DNA from: Nocardioides sp. S5
GTDB taxonomy: Bacteria > Actinomycetota > Actinomycetes > Propionibacteriales > Nocardioidaceae
Assembly: GCF_017310035.1 (NCBI RefSeq)
Contig: NZ_CP022296.1
Coordinates: 930,001 to 994,000 of the forward strand
Length of the DNA: 64,000 nt
Reading direction: 5' to 3'
Part shown: positions 51,919-59,718 of the stretch, piece after piece
Layout: every line of letters begins with the position of its first letter
Position numbering within the stretch: position 1 is the first letter of the stretch
Translations under genes and position numbers: made by a program
The notes under the pieces: generated by a model
Database searches by the model: none
The model's input: only the letters and a program-made list of their open reading frames with translations
What the model was told of the DNA's origin: nothing

Positions 51919-53352
51919 TCATCTTCGAGGCGACGGGATCCGCGCTGGTCTCGGGTCGGGTGGCTCGAGTGCGGTGGTGCCGGTGCGGTCTCGTCGGTAG
52001 CGGTGGCCGTGAGGACTCGTCCACTCGAACACCCCGGGCGCGACCATGTCGTAGCGCCAGGCGGTGTGGGTCTTGACCCGGTGGTGGAACCGGCACAACG
52101 CACCGAGGTTGTCGGTCTTCGTGGGTCCGGGCTGTGGCCGACCATCTGCCTCGGCGCCGTGGTCGTACTCGATGACGTGGTCGACGTCGCAACCCCGGGC
52201 GGGGCGCCCGCACCACGGGAAGACGCACACGCGGTCGCGGAGAACCACGCGCTCACGGATCCGGTCCGGGATCTCGTAGCTCGGCGCGGACTTCTCCTGG
52301 TTGAGGTCGATGACCGGCTTCACCGTGATCTTCGTGCGGGAGTCGCCGCACCAGGACCTGAGCTGCTCGAGCAGGAGCAGCCGTTGGCCCTCCTCGAGCC
52401 GCCCCGTCGGCCCGAACACCGTGGTGTCGCCGGCCAGGCTGGCGTCGAAGTGGGCGTGGAGGACGACCTCGCGGGCGGCGGGGAGGTCTGGTCTCGATAC
52501 ACCGGCTCGTTCCTCACCGGCTACTCGACCACCAGCAGAGTCGTAGAGGTCGAGCGCCGTCTGCGTCCGCGCCAGGTCACCAAGCGCCTTGGCGCGCCTC
52601 GCGTCGAGGGACTCCTGCGAGCCGAGGGCCTTCTGCGTGGCGGCGCCGTGGGCGAGGGCCTGGTGGAGGTCGAGCCCGTCGGCGAGGTCGATCTCGGCCT
52701 CGAGCCGCACGGTGCCGGCGAAGTGGACGTCCTCGTCGTGGATCGTGACGTGGCGCGGGTCGACGTGGAGGTAGCCGTCCTCCGGGTCCGCGGCCGGGTC
52801 CACGCCTGCGAGGTCGAACCTCTTGATGGTCGCCGCGACGAGCCGGTCCAGCTGGGCGGGCCCGATCCGACCTGCGACGGCGGCGACCTGGGCGTCGACG
52901 AACCGTGCCGCTTCGACCGTCAGCTCCGGCGTCGAGTGGATGGTGACCTCCGCAACGGCACGCGCCCGCCAGGCAGGAACCGATCCGGCGTGGACCTGCG
53001 CCCACAGGCGCGGAAGTCGGTGGCGCAGCTCGAGCGCGTGGCCGATGAGCTTCTTCGCCGAGACGCTGGTGATGCCCAGGACGGTGCCGAGCTCGGCGAC
53101 GCAGAACTCCGCCACCAGGGGCGTGCCCGGTCCGGCGATGGGCTCCTCGTGCTCACACCCCGCCACGGTGAACGATGCGGCGGAGTGGATGGACTCCGGC
53201 GGGTGAAGGTCGGCCCAGCGGGCGGCGAGGTCGAGCTGGCGGGCGGCTTCGGTGTTCTCGATCGAGCGAGACGCCCTCATCGAGGCGAGCAGGGCTGCGG
53301 GGCCGAGGGCGTCTGCCCCGGCCTCTGCTCCTGCTTCCAGTCCCTCGATCAT
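51919..53352 (-). CDS. DUF222 / HNH endonuclease-domain protein (13E12-type)
   Basis: A 477-residue member of the DUF222-HNH family common in actinobacteria. The DUF222 part (about 25-290) has ASFTVAGCEHE and LGITSVSAKKLIGHALEL. The HNH nuclease part has DRVCVFPWCGRPARGCDVDH, followed by TDNLGALCRFHHRVKTHTAW, with Cys pairs and the HNH histidines intact. DNA nicking or cutting is expected, but its biological role is unknown. A dispersed repeat (52490-52533) lies in the coding sequence, between the two domains. The ATG at 53352 has TAGAGT seven bases upstream (leaderless). Confidence 0.9.
   Translation of the reverse strand: MIEGLEAGAEAGADALGPAALLASMRASRSIENTEAARQLDLAARWADLHPPESIHSAASFTVAGCEHEEPIAGPGTPLVAEFCVAELGTVLGITSVSAKKLIGHALELRHRLPRLWAQVHAGSVPAWRARAVAEVTIHSTPELTVEAARFVDAQVAAVAGRIGPAQLDRLVAATIKRFDLAGVDPAADPEDGYLHVDPRHVTIHDEDVHFAGTVRLEAEIDLADGLDLHQALAHGAATQKALGSQESLDARRAKALGDLARTQTALDLYDSAGGRVAGEERAGVSRPDLPAAREVVLHAHFDASLAGDTTVFGPTGRLEEGQRLLLLEQLRSWCGDSRTKITVKPVIDLNQEKSAPSYEIPDRIRERVVLRDRVCVFPWCGRPARGCDVDHVIEYDHGAEADGRPQPGPTKTDNLGALCRFHHRVKTHTAWRYDMVAPGVFEWTSPHGHRYRRDRTGTTALEPPDPRPARIPSPRR
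52490..52533. repeat. Dispersed repeat inside the HNH gene
   Basis: A 44-base copy of the element at 53390-53435 (shared CTCGATAC, GCTCGTTCCTC, CGGCTACTCGACCACC). It encodes the linker GGRVAGEERAGVSRP without breaking the frame. Confidence 0.8.
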
Positions 53353-53389
53353 GCGTTCGACTCTAGGGGAAGGGTCCGACAACGGCCTG

Positions 53390-53435
53390 GGCCTCGATAC
53401 GCCTCGCTCGTTCCTCGCTCGGCTACTCGACCACC
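53390..53435. repeat. Dispersed repeat, copy outside the HNH gene
   Basis: 46 bases starting GGCCTCGATACGCCTCGCTC and ending TCGACCACC, 37 bases before the HNH gene start. I recall close relatives of this sequence being scattered through Nocardioides and Microbacterium genomes. Confidence 0.75.
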
Positions 53436-53444
53436 GAGGAAGGG

Positions 53445-53484
53445 TGGTTTCGAGGCTCGCTGCGCTCGCACCTCAGCCACCGAA
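53445..53484. repeat. Related repeat, inverted-type relative
   Basis: GTGGTTTCGAGGCTCGCTGC, continuing to CTCAGCCACCGAA, resembles the second common form of this repeat family. It lies nine bases after the previous copy. Confidence 0.6.
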
Positions 53485-53522
53485 GGGTCAGCGCGGGAGC
53501 AGCCCTCGCTAGGGTCGAGACC

Positions 53523-53582
53523 ATGCGCCGCGCATCGCACCACCTCGGCATCGGGGTCGCCGATCGCGCCGGGTCGTCGTGA
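53523..53582 (+). CDS. Small upstream ORF, 19 aa, coupled to the next gene
   Basis: ATG, seven bases after TAGGGT, opens the peptide MRRASHHLGIGVADRAGSS. Its stop TGA overlaps the GTG of the membrane protein gene (GTGA), so the downstream gene would be translated by coupling. This is the arrangement of a leader peptide. No residue run points to a particular amino acid. Confidence 0.45.
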   Translation: MRRASHHLGIGVADRAGSS

Positions 53583-53974
53583 GGCGGGGGACGCAGGTGT
53601 GGGCGGCCGTCGTCGCGTTCGCCGGCTGGTTCGTGGTCCTGTGCGGGCTCCGGCTGGCGCCGGTGTCCGTGGACCAGGAGGTGGACCTCGAGGGCGGCGG
53701 GAGCTTCGCAGCGGCCTTCTCGGTCTACTGGCCGGCGCTGGGCATCACCGTGCTCGTCGCGGCCGTGGCGATCTACGCCGCCGTCACCCGTGCGTGGACC
53801 ACGGCCGCACTGGTCGTCAGCGCCATGACCGCGGTGTGGTCGGCGTGGGCGCTCTCGCAGGGCTACGTCATGGACCACCGGCCCACCCTCGACAACTACG
53901 TCTGGACAGGTCTGGCGCTCGCCGCGACGGCGACGGTCCTCGCCACGTCGGCCCGGGGCGGACCGCGGGTCTAG
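53579..53974 (+). CDS. Small four-helix membrane protein
   Basis: A 131-residue integral membrane protein with hydrophobic segments near 8-27 (VWAAVVAFAGWFVVLCGLRL), 50-67, 72-92 and 108-124. No family I can name. Its size and topology resemble Trp-associated membrane proteins but the match is not clear. The GTG overlaps the stop of a 19-residue upstream ORF. It is followed by the symporter gene after 158 bases. Confidence 0.7.
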   Translation: MRRGTQVWAAVVAFAGWFVVLCGLRLAPVSVDQEVDLEGGGSFAAAFSVYWPALGITVLVAAVAIYAAVTRAWTTAALVVSAMTAVWSAWALSQGYVMDHRPTLDNYVWTGLALAATATVLATSARGGPRV

Positions 53975-54132
53975 GTTGCGCAGCGAGCAGCACGTCGCGC
54001 TCTACGTCGAGAGCTCCGAGGGGTTCGAGGTCCAGGTCGTCGCGGGGGACTGACCTCCCCAAGGGTGGTCGCGGCAGGCGCCGGACCGGGGCTAGGTTGG
54101 CCCGTGGCCCAAAAGAACCTCGGGAGGCACGC

Positions 54133-55845
54133 GTGAGCTCGGACACCCTGATCGACGCCAACTGGCTCGACTACTCGCTGGTCGCGATCTACTTCGGATT
54201 CGTCCTCGGCATCGGCGTGATGGCCCGCCGCTCGGTGTCCGACTCGATCGACTTCTTCCTCTCGGGTCGCTCGCTGCCCGCGTGGGTGACCGGCCTGGCC
54301 TTCATCTCCGCGAACCTCGGCGCCGTCGAGATCATGGGCATGTCCGCGAACGGCGCCCAGCTCGGCCTGCCGACCTTCCACTACTTCTGGGTCGGTGCCG
54401 TCCCGGCGATGCTCTTCCTCGGCGTCGTGATGATGCCGTTCTACTACGGCTCCAAGGTGCGCTCGGTGCCGGAGTTCATGTTCCGGCGCTTCGGCACCGG
54501 CGCCCACCTCGTCAACGCCATCAGCTTCGCGGTCGCCCAGCTGCTGATCGCGGGCGTCAACCTCGCTCTCCTCGCCGGCATCGTGCGCGCCCTGCTGGGC
54601 TGGCCGATCTGGGTCTCGCTGATCGTCGCCGGGGCGGTGGTGCTGTCCTACATCACGCTGGGCGGACTGAGCGCGGCGATCTACAACGAGGTGCTGCAGT
54701 TCTTCGTCATCGTCGCCTCCCTGCTTCCCCTGACGCTCATCGGCCTGAACCGCGTCGGCGGCTGGGACGGGCTGACCGACAAGATCAGCGCTGCGTCGGC
54801 GGGGGCGTCGTCGGCGTCCGACGCGCCACCGGCCGCGCAACAGCTGAACGCCTGGCCGGGCCAGGCGCTCTCCGGCTTCGACTCCCCGATCCTGTCGGTG
54901 GTCGGGATCGTCTTCGGCCTGGGCTTCGTGCTGTCCTTCGGCTACTGGACGACCAACTTCGTCGAGGTCCAGCGGGCGATGGCCTCCGACTCCATCTCCG
55001 CCGCCAGGAAGACGCCGATCATCGGCGCCTTCCCCAAGATGTTCGTGCCCTTCATCGTGATCGTGCCCGGCATGGTCTCCGCGGTCCTGGTCGCGGAGAT
55101 GATCGAGCTCAAGGACGGCGGCACTCCCACGGGTGGTGCGTCCGGCGACGTGACCTACAACGACGCCCTGCTCCTGCTGATGCGCGACGTCCTGCCCAAC
55201 GGCCTCCTCGGCCTCGCGATCGCCGGCCTCCTCGCGGCCTTCATGGCCGGCATGGCGGCCAACATCTCCGCCTTCAACACCGTCTTCTCCTACGACCTGT
55301 GGCAGCGCTACATCCGCAAGGACCACAGCGACGACTACTACCTGCGGATCGGTCGCCTGGCCACGGTGGGAGCGACGGTCATCGCGATCTTCACCGCCCA
55401 GATCGCACTCGGCTACGACAACGTCATGAACTACCTCCAGACGCTGTTCGGGTTCTTCAACGCCCCTCTGTTCGCGACGTTCATCCTCGGCATGTTCTGG
55501 AAGCGGATGACCCCGACGGCCGGCTGGGTGGGCCTGGTGGCAGGCACGCTCTCGGCGATCGCGGTCGACCGCACCGCGGCGGCGGGTGTCTTCGAGCTGT
55601 CCGGGCAGGGGGTGGCGTTCCTCGCGGCGTCGGTCGCGTTCGTCGTCGACATCGTGCTGAGCGTCGTGGTGTCGCTGGTGACCAAGCCCAAACCTGCCGA
55701 GGAGCTCCGGGGCCTGGTCTACTCCGAGACGCCCCGCGAGGACCGCACCGACCCCCATGAGGCGTCGTACCCGTGGTACCGGCGCACGGCACCGCTCGCC
55801 GGCATCGCGCTCGCGATGGTCATCGTCCTCAACTTCGCCTTCTGA
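54133..55845 (+). CDS. Sodium:solute symporter (SSS family)
   Basis: A 570-residue transporter with about 13-14 hydrophobic segments. The SSS signature appears as LNAGLGAVEI-like ISANLGAVEIMGMSANGAQL, PFYYGSKVRSVPEFMFRRF and, late, ANISAFNTVFSYDLWQRYI. The N-terminus SLVAIYFGFVLGIGVMARR and SDSIDFFLSGRSLPAW fit sugar or inositol-type SSS members, but the substrate cannot be set from sequence. GTG start with GGGAGG six bases upstream. The small two-helix protein gene follows after 11 bases. Confidence 0.92.
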   Translation: MSSDTLIDANWLDYSLVAIYFGFVLGIGVMARRSVSDSIDFFLSGRSLPAWVTGLAFISANLGAVEIMGMSANGAQLGLPTFHYFWVGAVPAMLFLGVVMMPFYYGSKVRSVPEFMFRRFGTGAHLVNAISFAVAQLLIAGVNLALLAGIVRALLGWPIWVSLIVAGAVVLSYITLGGLSAAIYNEVLQFFVIVASLLPLTLIGLNRVGGWDGLTDKISAASAGASSASDAPPAAQQLNAWPGQALSGFDSPILSVVGIVFGLGFVLSFGYWTTNFVEVQRAMASDSISAARKTPIIGAFPKMFVPFIVIVPGMVSAVLVAEMIELKDGGTPTGGASGDVTYNDALLLLMRDVLPNGLLGLAIAGLLAAFMAGMAANISAFNTVFSYDLWQRYIRKDHSDDYYLRIGRLATVGATVIAIFTAQIALGYDNVMNYLQTLFGFFNAPLFATFILGMFWKRMTPTAGWVGLVAGTLSAIAVDRTAAAGVFELSGQGVAFLAASVAFVVDIVLSVVVSLVTKPKPAEELRGLVYSETPREDRTDPHEASYPWYRRTAPLAGIALAMVIVLNFAF

Positions 55846-55856
55846 GAGGGGCCAGC

Positions 55857-56171
55857 ATGTCCACGACGACGTCCGAGACCGACGGCGGGCCCAAGAAGGC
55901 CGGCCTCTTCGACATCCGCAACATCATCGGCGCCCTGCTGGCGCTGTACGGCGTGATCCTCTCGCTGGCCGGGCTCCTCGGCGAGCACGAGCCGGAGAAG
56001 ACCGGTGGGGTGAACGCCAACCTCTGGACCGGCCTGGCGCTGCTCGCGGTGGGGCTGGGCTTCTTCGCCTGGGCGAAGCTCCGGCCGATCGTCGTACCCC
56101 CCGACGTCGACGGCCCCGACGACGACCCGAGCCGCCCGGCGCCCCAGCGCAAGCGACCGCCGGCGCACTGA
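55857..56171 (+). CDS. Small two-helix membrane protein, symporter partner
   Basis: A 104-residue protein with two membrane helices (IIGALLALYGVILSLAGLL and LWTGLALLAVGLGFFAWAKL) and a Pro/Asp-rich cytoplasmic tail ending PAPQRKRPPAH. It sits 11 bases after the symporter gene, in the same operon, with GAGGGG upstream of the ATG. Small accessory membrane proteins next to SSS transporters are common, and their role is unsettled. Confidence 0.82.
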   Translation: MSTTTSETDGGPKKAGLFDIRNIIGALLALYGVILSLAGLLGEHEPEKTGGVNANLWTGLALLAVGLGFFAWAKLRPIVVPPDVDGPDDDPSRPAPQRKRPPAH

Positions 56172-56202
56172 GGCCGACCCGGCAGGCGATAACCTCCTCG
56201 CG

Positions 56203-56895
56203 ATGCTGCGCGCCCGACTCCTCACCCTCGTCCTGCTCGTCCTCGCCCCCCTGCTCTCGGCGTGCGCGGGCGACGAGCCGACCATCGCGCTGCTGGTCGC
56301 CGACGGCTCCGACACCGCCTCGCGCGCGGTCGACGCAGAGGCCTTCACCGAGCGCGTCGAGGCGACCTGCGACGAGTGCCAGGTCGCGGTGTACGACGCC
56401 GAGGGCGACGCGGCTGCGCAGGTGAGCCAGGCCCGCCAGGCCGAGGCCGACTCGGCCGACGTGATCGTCGTGGTGCCCGTCGACGTCGACGAGCTCGCGT
56501 CGCTGACCGCCCGCGACCTGCCCGTGGTGTCGATGGGCGAGCCGGTGCCGGCCTCGGACCGCTTCGTGGGCCTCGAGCGCGGGGAGGTGGTGCGGCAGGA
56601 GGGCTCCGACCTCCAGGCCGCGCGCAACCTGGTGCTGGGTGATGAGAAGACGATGACCTACGTCCCCACCCGCGCGATGAGCGAGCAGGCCGCGGACCTG
56701 GCGGTCGCCTACCTCGCCGACAACCCGGTCGAGGGCGGTGAGGACGTCGACGGGATCGAGTCCTGGCTCTATCCGGCCCAGGACGTCACCATCGACACCC
56801 TCACCTCGGTGCTCGTCGCGCAGGGGGTGCTCACCCTCGACGAGCTGTGCGACGGCTCGACCGAGAAGGACTGTGCGAGGCTGGGCATCCGATGA
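56203..56895 (+). CDS. Short substrate-binding-protein-like lipoprotein
   Basis: A 230-residue lipoprotein (lipobox LLSACAGD). The front half resembles one lobe of RbsB-type periplasmic sugar-binding proteins: TIALLVADGSDTASRAVDAE, then ADSADVIVVVPVDVDEL and LPVVSMGEPV. The back half has VPTRAMSEQAADLAVAYLAD and a C-terminal pair of Cys (ELCDGSTEKDCARL). The family is normally over 300 residues, so most of one lobe is missing. TAACCT lies seven bases before the ATG (leaderless). Its stop overlaps map by four bases. Confidence 0.75.
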   Translation: MLRARLLTLVLLVLAPLLSACAGDEPTIALLVADGSDTASRAVDAEAFTERVEATCDECQVAVYDAEGDAAAQVSQARQAEADSADVIVVVPVDVDELASLTARDLPVVSMGEPVPASDRFVGLERGEVVRQEGSDLQAARNLVLGDEKTMTYVPTRAMSEQAADLAVAYLADNPVEGGEDVDGIESWLYPAQDVTIDTLTSVLVAQGVLTLDELCDGSTEKDCARLGIR

Positions 56896-57668
56896 TCGAG
56901 ATCCTCACGCCCGCCCAGGTCGACCGCGCCCGTCGTACGGGTGCCCTCGTCGCCGACATCCTCCAGTCCCTGCGCGAGCGCAGCGCCGTGGGGACCAACC
57001 TGCTCGACCTCGACCGCTGGACCGCGGAGATGATCCGCGACGCCGGCGCGGAGTCCTGCTACGTCGACTACGCCCCGTCCTTCGGCAGCGGACCGTTCGC
57101 CCACTACGTCTGCACCTCGGTCAACGACGCGGTGCTCCACGGCCGCCCGCGCGACCTCGCGCTGCGCGACGGCGACCTGCTCACCCTCGACCTCGCCGTA
57201 CGCCTCGACGGTGTCGCCGCCGACTCCGCGATCAGCTTCCTGGTGGGTGAGGCGCGCCCCGCCGAGAGCGTGGCCCTCATCGAGACCACCCGCACCGCGC
57301 TCGAGGCCGGCATCGCCGCCGCGGGCCCGGGGGCGCGCATCGGCGACCTGTCGCACGCCATCGGCTCCGTGCTGCGGGGCGCGGGCTACCCGATCAACAT
57401 GCAGTTCGGCGGCCACGGCATCGGCACGACGATGCACCAGGACCCCCACGTGTCCAACGACGGCCGCCCCGGCCGGGGCTACCAGCTCCGTCCGGGACTC
57501 CTGTTGGCCCTCGAGCCGTGGATCATGGTCGACACCGACGAGCTCGTCACCGACGAGGACGGCTGGACGCTGCGCAGCGCCACCGGGTGCCGCACGGCGC
57601 ACAGCGAGCACACCATCGCCATCACCGAGGACGGCGCCGAGATCCTGACGCTGCCGACTCGAGCGTAG
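56892..57668 (+). CDS. map: Methionine aminopeptidase, type I
   Basis: Removes the initiator methionine. The 258-residue enzyme has the five metal ligands in place: LTLDLAVRLDGVAADSAISF (two Asp), MQFGGHGIGTTMH (His), LLALEPW (Glu) and TAHSEHTIAI (Glu). No zinc-finger extension, so type Ia-like. It overlaps the short lipoprotein by four bases, an odd pairing for a housekeeping enzyme. The genome may carry a second map near rpl genes, and this one could be the accessory copy. Confidence 0.95.
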   Translation: MIEILTPAQVDRARRTGALVADILQSLRERSAVGTNLLDLDRWTAEMIRDAGAESCYVDYAPSFGSGPFAHYVCTSVNDAVLHGRPRDLALRDGDLLTLDLAVRLDGVAADSAISFLVGEARPAESVALIETTRTALEAGIAAAGPGARIGDLSHAIGSVLRGAGYPINMQFGGHGIGTTMHQDPHVSNDGRPGRGYQLRPGLLLALEPWIMVDTDELVTDEDGWTLRSATGCRTAHSEHTIAITEDGAEILTLPTRA

Positions 57669-57670
57669 GC

Positions 57671-57688
57671 CGGCCCTGCCGCGGGCCG
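57671..57688. terminator. Weak hairpin between map and the protease gene
   Basis: CGGCCC/GGGCCG, 6 bp with a 6-base loop, between two convergent stops. Confidence 0.35.
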
Positions 57689-57724
57689 AGGTGGAGCGAC
57701 CGTGGGAGACGCCGCGCTGGGCTG

Positions 57725-58525
57725 TCAGGGCAGCGTGACGAAGTCGTCGAGGAAGTCCCGCGCCCAGGGCGTATCGACGCGGTACGTCTTGTCGGTCGCC
57801 TTGCACGGGACATCTCCGGTGATCGTGACGGACACCACGACGTCGCCCAGGAAGTGCGGTCCGCCGGAGTCGCCGTAGCACGTCCCGCCGTTGCCGGTCG
57901 CCAGGTTCATGCTGAGCGTCAGCCAGGCCTTGGTCAGGGAGAGCGCTTCCTGGTCGGCCTTCTCCCGACGCCACCCGGGCAGGAACGACTGGCTCGACTT
58001 CCGGTTGCTCTCGCGCACTGTGCCGTACCCGACGGCGGTGAAGGTCTCGGCCCTCAGGCTGACGGTGTCGAGCAACCCGGCTCCGGCGAGCTCGGCTGGT
58101 TCGACGCCGACGACCGCGTCGTCGAGCAGGAAGACGGCGATGTCGTAGAGGTTGCTCACGCCACCGCTGGCGTAGAGCGGATGGGTCACCGGCGTACCGT
58201 CACGCAGGTTCACGCCCGCATCCACGACGCCGTCCCGGTCGGCGTCGATCACCTCGGCGAGCGTGAACCACGTCCTGGTGATGGTCGGGGGCAGCCCGCT
58301 GAAGCAGTGGCTGGCCGACAGCACCACGTCGTCGTCGATGAGCGTGCCGGTGCACAGCTGGAACAGTGTGGTCTCACCGCTGTCCGGGTCCGTGAACTCA
58401 CCGACGAACGAACCGACGGCGGGGTGCTCGCCGTCGTCCGGCTCCCCGTAGACGATGGAGTGGGCCGCCACGGGCGCGAGCACGGCCGTGGTGGTGAGCA
58501 TCGCGGCCAACGTCTTTCGCAACAT
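57725..58525 (-). CDS. Secreted trypsin-like serine protease (S1 family)
   Basis: A 266-residue exported protease. Signal peptide MLRKTLAAMLTTTAVLAPVA, then the S1 fold: IVYGEPDDGEHPAVGSFVG at the mature start, the catalytic His in VVLSASHCFSG, Asp in LYDIAVFLL, and Ser in TCYGDSGGPHF. The Cys pairs around His and Ser fit disulphides. No propeptide longer than a few residues. The GGAG Shine-Dalgarno supports the ATG at 58525. Convergent with map. Confidence 0.92.
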   Translation of the reverse strand: MLRKTLAAMLTTTAVLAPVAAHSIVYGEPDDGEHPAVGSFVGEFTDPDSGETTLFQLCTGTLIDDDVVLSASHCFSGLPPTITRTWFTLAEVIDADRDGVVDAGVNLRDGTPVTHPLYASGGVSNLYDIAVFLLDDAVVGVEPAELAGAGLLDTVSLRAETFTAVGYGTVRESNRKSSQSFLPGWRREKADQEALSLTKAWLTLSMNLATGNGGTCYGDSGGPHFLGDVVVSVTITGDVPCKATDKTYRVDTPWARDFLDDFVTLP

Positions 58526-58609
58526 GTCGCACTCCGTCGGGGTCGGGGAGTCTCGACGCTACGTCTCACCCAGGATCCTGCGCATCGCCTGTCATGGGGA
58601 ACCCGACGG

Positions 58610-59677
58610 TCAGCGCGTCTGCAGCTGGAACGGCGTCCAGGTGTCCATCGACCCGCGGCGCGGGGCGACCGCGTACTCCATGGACCCGTCCAGGCCGAGC
58701 CGCACGATCGCCCACTCCCCGTCCTGGTAGGTCACGACCAGCACGTGCTGCGCGTCCTCCCAGACCTCGTCGAAGTACGTCGCCGAGCCGCCGCCGCGGC
58801 GATAGGTGAAGGAGTGGACCACGGAGCCGTCGGCGGTCGCGAGGACGTCGAGGCTCGAGGGACCGAAGCCGTCGCCGTACGCCGGGGTGCCGAGGACGTG
58901 GCGGTTGTCCGGGGAGATGTCAGAGAGCTGGTTGTCGCAGGTGCGCCACCGGACCCTGGAGCTGCGGAGCATCGCGCTGCACGAGCCGAAGTCGGAGACC
59001 GAGGTGAGGCCTCCGAGCCAGCGACCGCGGCCCGTGTCGGTCTGGAGCAGGTGCGGAACGCGGTCGACGATGCCGTGCGAGGAGGTGTAGAAGGCTCGGT
59101 GCGGCCCGTTGACGGCGATCGAGCAGCCGAAGCCGGGGTCGCCCTCGCCCTCCTTGCAGTTCTCGCCGGCGACCGCGGCCGCGTGGGCAGTGCCGGTGAC
59201 CGGCGGGCGGTTGTAGCGGAACACCCGGTCGCCCTCCTGATCGATCGTCCACACCCGGCCGGCGCGGCCGGCGAACGCGACGACCTCGCCCTTCGGGGAG
59301 ACGGCGAGGCCGTAGCCGGTGCGCCACTCGCGCCGTCCGGGCGTGCCGTCCGCGGAGACCCAGCGGGTCGTGGTCCCGCTCCTGCTCAGGGTCTGGATCA
59401 CGTAGCCGGAGCCCATCGGCGCCACCTCGGTGAGGCGGTTGGGGAGGGGGGTGAGGGTTCCCCCGGTCCCGTGGACGACGGTCCGGCCGTCCGTGCGCTC
59501 GCTCCAGGCGATGGCAGGCGGAGCGCCCTGCTCGAGCCCCCGGACGTCCAGGACGGTGCTCGGTGCCCGGCGGCCGCTCGTGTCGGGGGAGGGCGACGCG
59601 GCGGTTGCCGGCGCGAGCGCGGGGGTGAGGGTGAGTGCCGTGGCGACGAGCAGGACGGTCCGCGCGAGAGTCTTCAC
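58610..59677 (-). CDS. Secreted beta-propeller protein, orphan paralogue of the sigma-factor partners
   Basis: A 355-residue exported protein. Signal peptide KTLARTVLLVATALTLTPAL with cleavage near APATA. The mature part is a predicted propeller with LAVSPKGEVVAFAGRAGRV and VWEDAQHVLVVTYQDGE. The C-terminal WAIVRLGLDGSMEY matches YAMMRLGLDSTVRR of the membrane protein at 28.8 kb. It has no sigma gene beside it and no cytoplasmic or membrane segment. A GCAACC-N15-GCGTCT promoter ends seven bases before the GTG, so it is probably leaderless and read by one of the two sigma factors. Confidence 0.82.
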   Translation of the reverse strand: MKTLARTVLLVATALTLTPALAPATAASPSPDTSGRRAPSTVLDVRGLEQGAPPAIAWSERTDGRTVVHGTGGTLTPLPNRLTEVAPMGSGYVIQTLSRSGTTTRWVSADGTPGRREWRTGYGLAVSPKGEVVAFAGRAGRVWTIDQEGDRVFRYNRPPVTGTAHAAAVAGENCKEGEGDPGFGCSIAVNGPHRAFYTSSHGIVDRVPHLLQTDTGRGRWLGGLTSVSDFGSCSAMLRSSRVRWRTCDNQLSDISPDNRHVLGTPAYGDGFGPSSLDVLATADGSVVHSFTYRRGGGSATYFDEVWEDAQHVLVVTYQDGEWAIVRLGLDGSMEYAVAPRRGSMDTWTPFQLQTR

Positions 59678-59684
59678 ACCTGGA

Positions 59685-59711
59685 AGACGCCGCGGCGCGT
59701 GCGGAGGTTGC
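59685..59711 (-). promoter_or_regulatory. SigE-type promoter 3
   Basis: On the minus strand GCAACC (complement of 59706-59711), 15 bp, GCGTCT (complement of 59685-59690). The GTG start follows seven bases later, so the transcript should have almost no leader. Confidence 0.55.
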
Positions 59712-59718
59712 CCCGGCC

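Noticed and set aside
53976..54053. 25-codon TTG-started frame before the symporter gene
   Set aside because: No Shine-Dalgarno or promoter of its own, too short to judge, and it begins right after the previous stop.
51862..54132. N-terminal extension of the symporter gene into a 1327-codon frame
   Set aside because: The frame upstream of 54133 is antisense to the HNH gene and has no membrane pattern. A GGGAGG Shine-Dalgarno supports the start at 54133.
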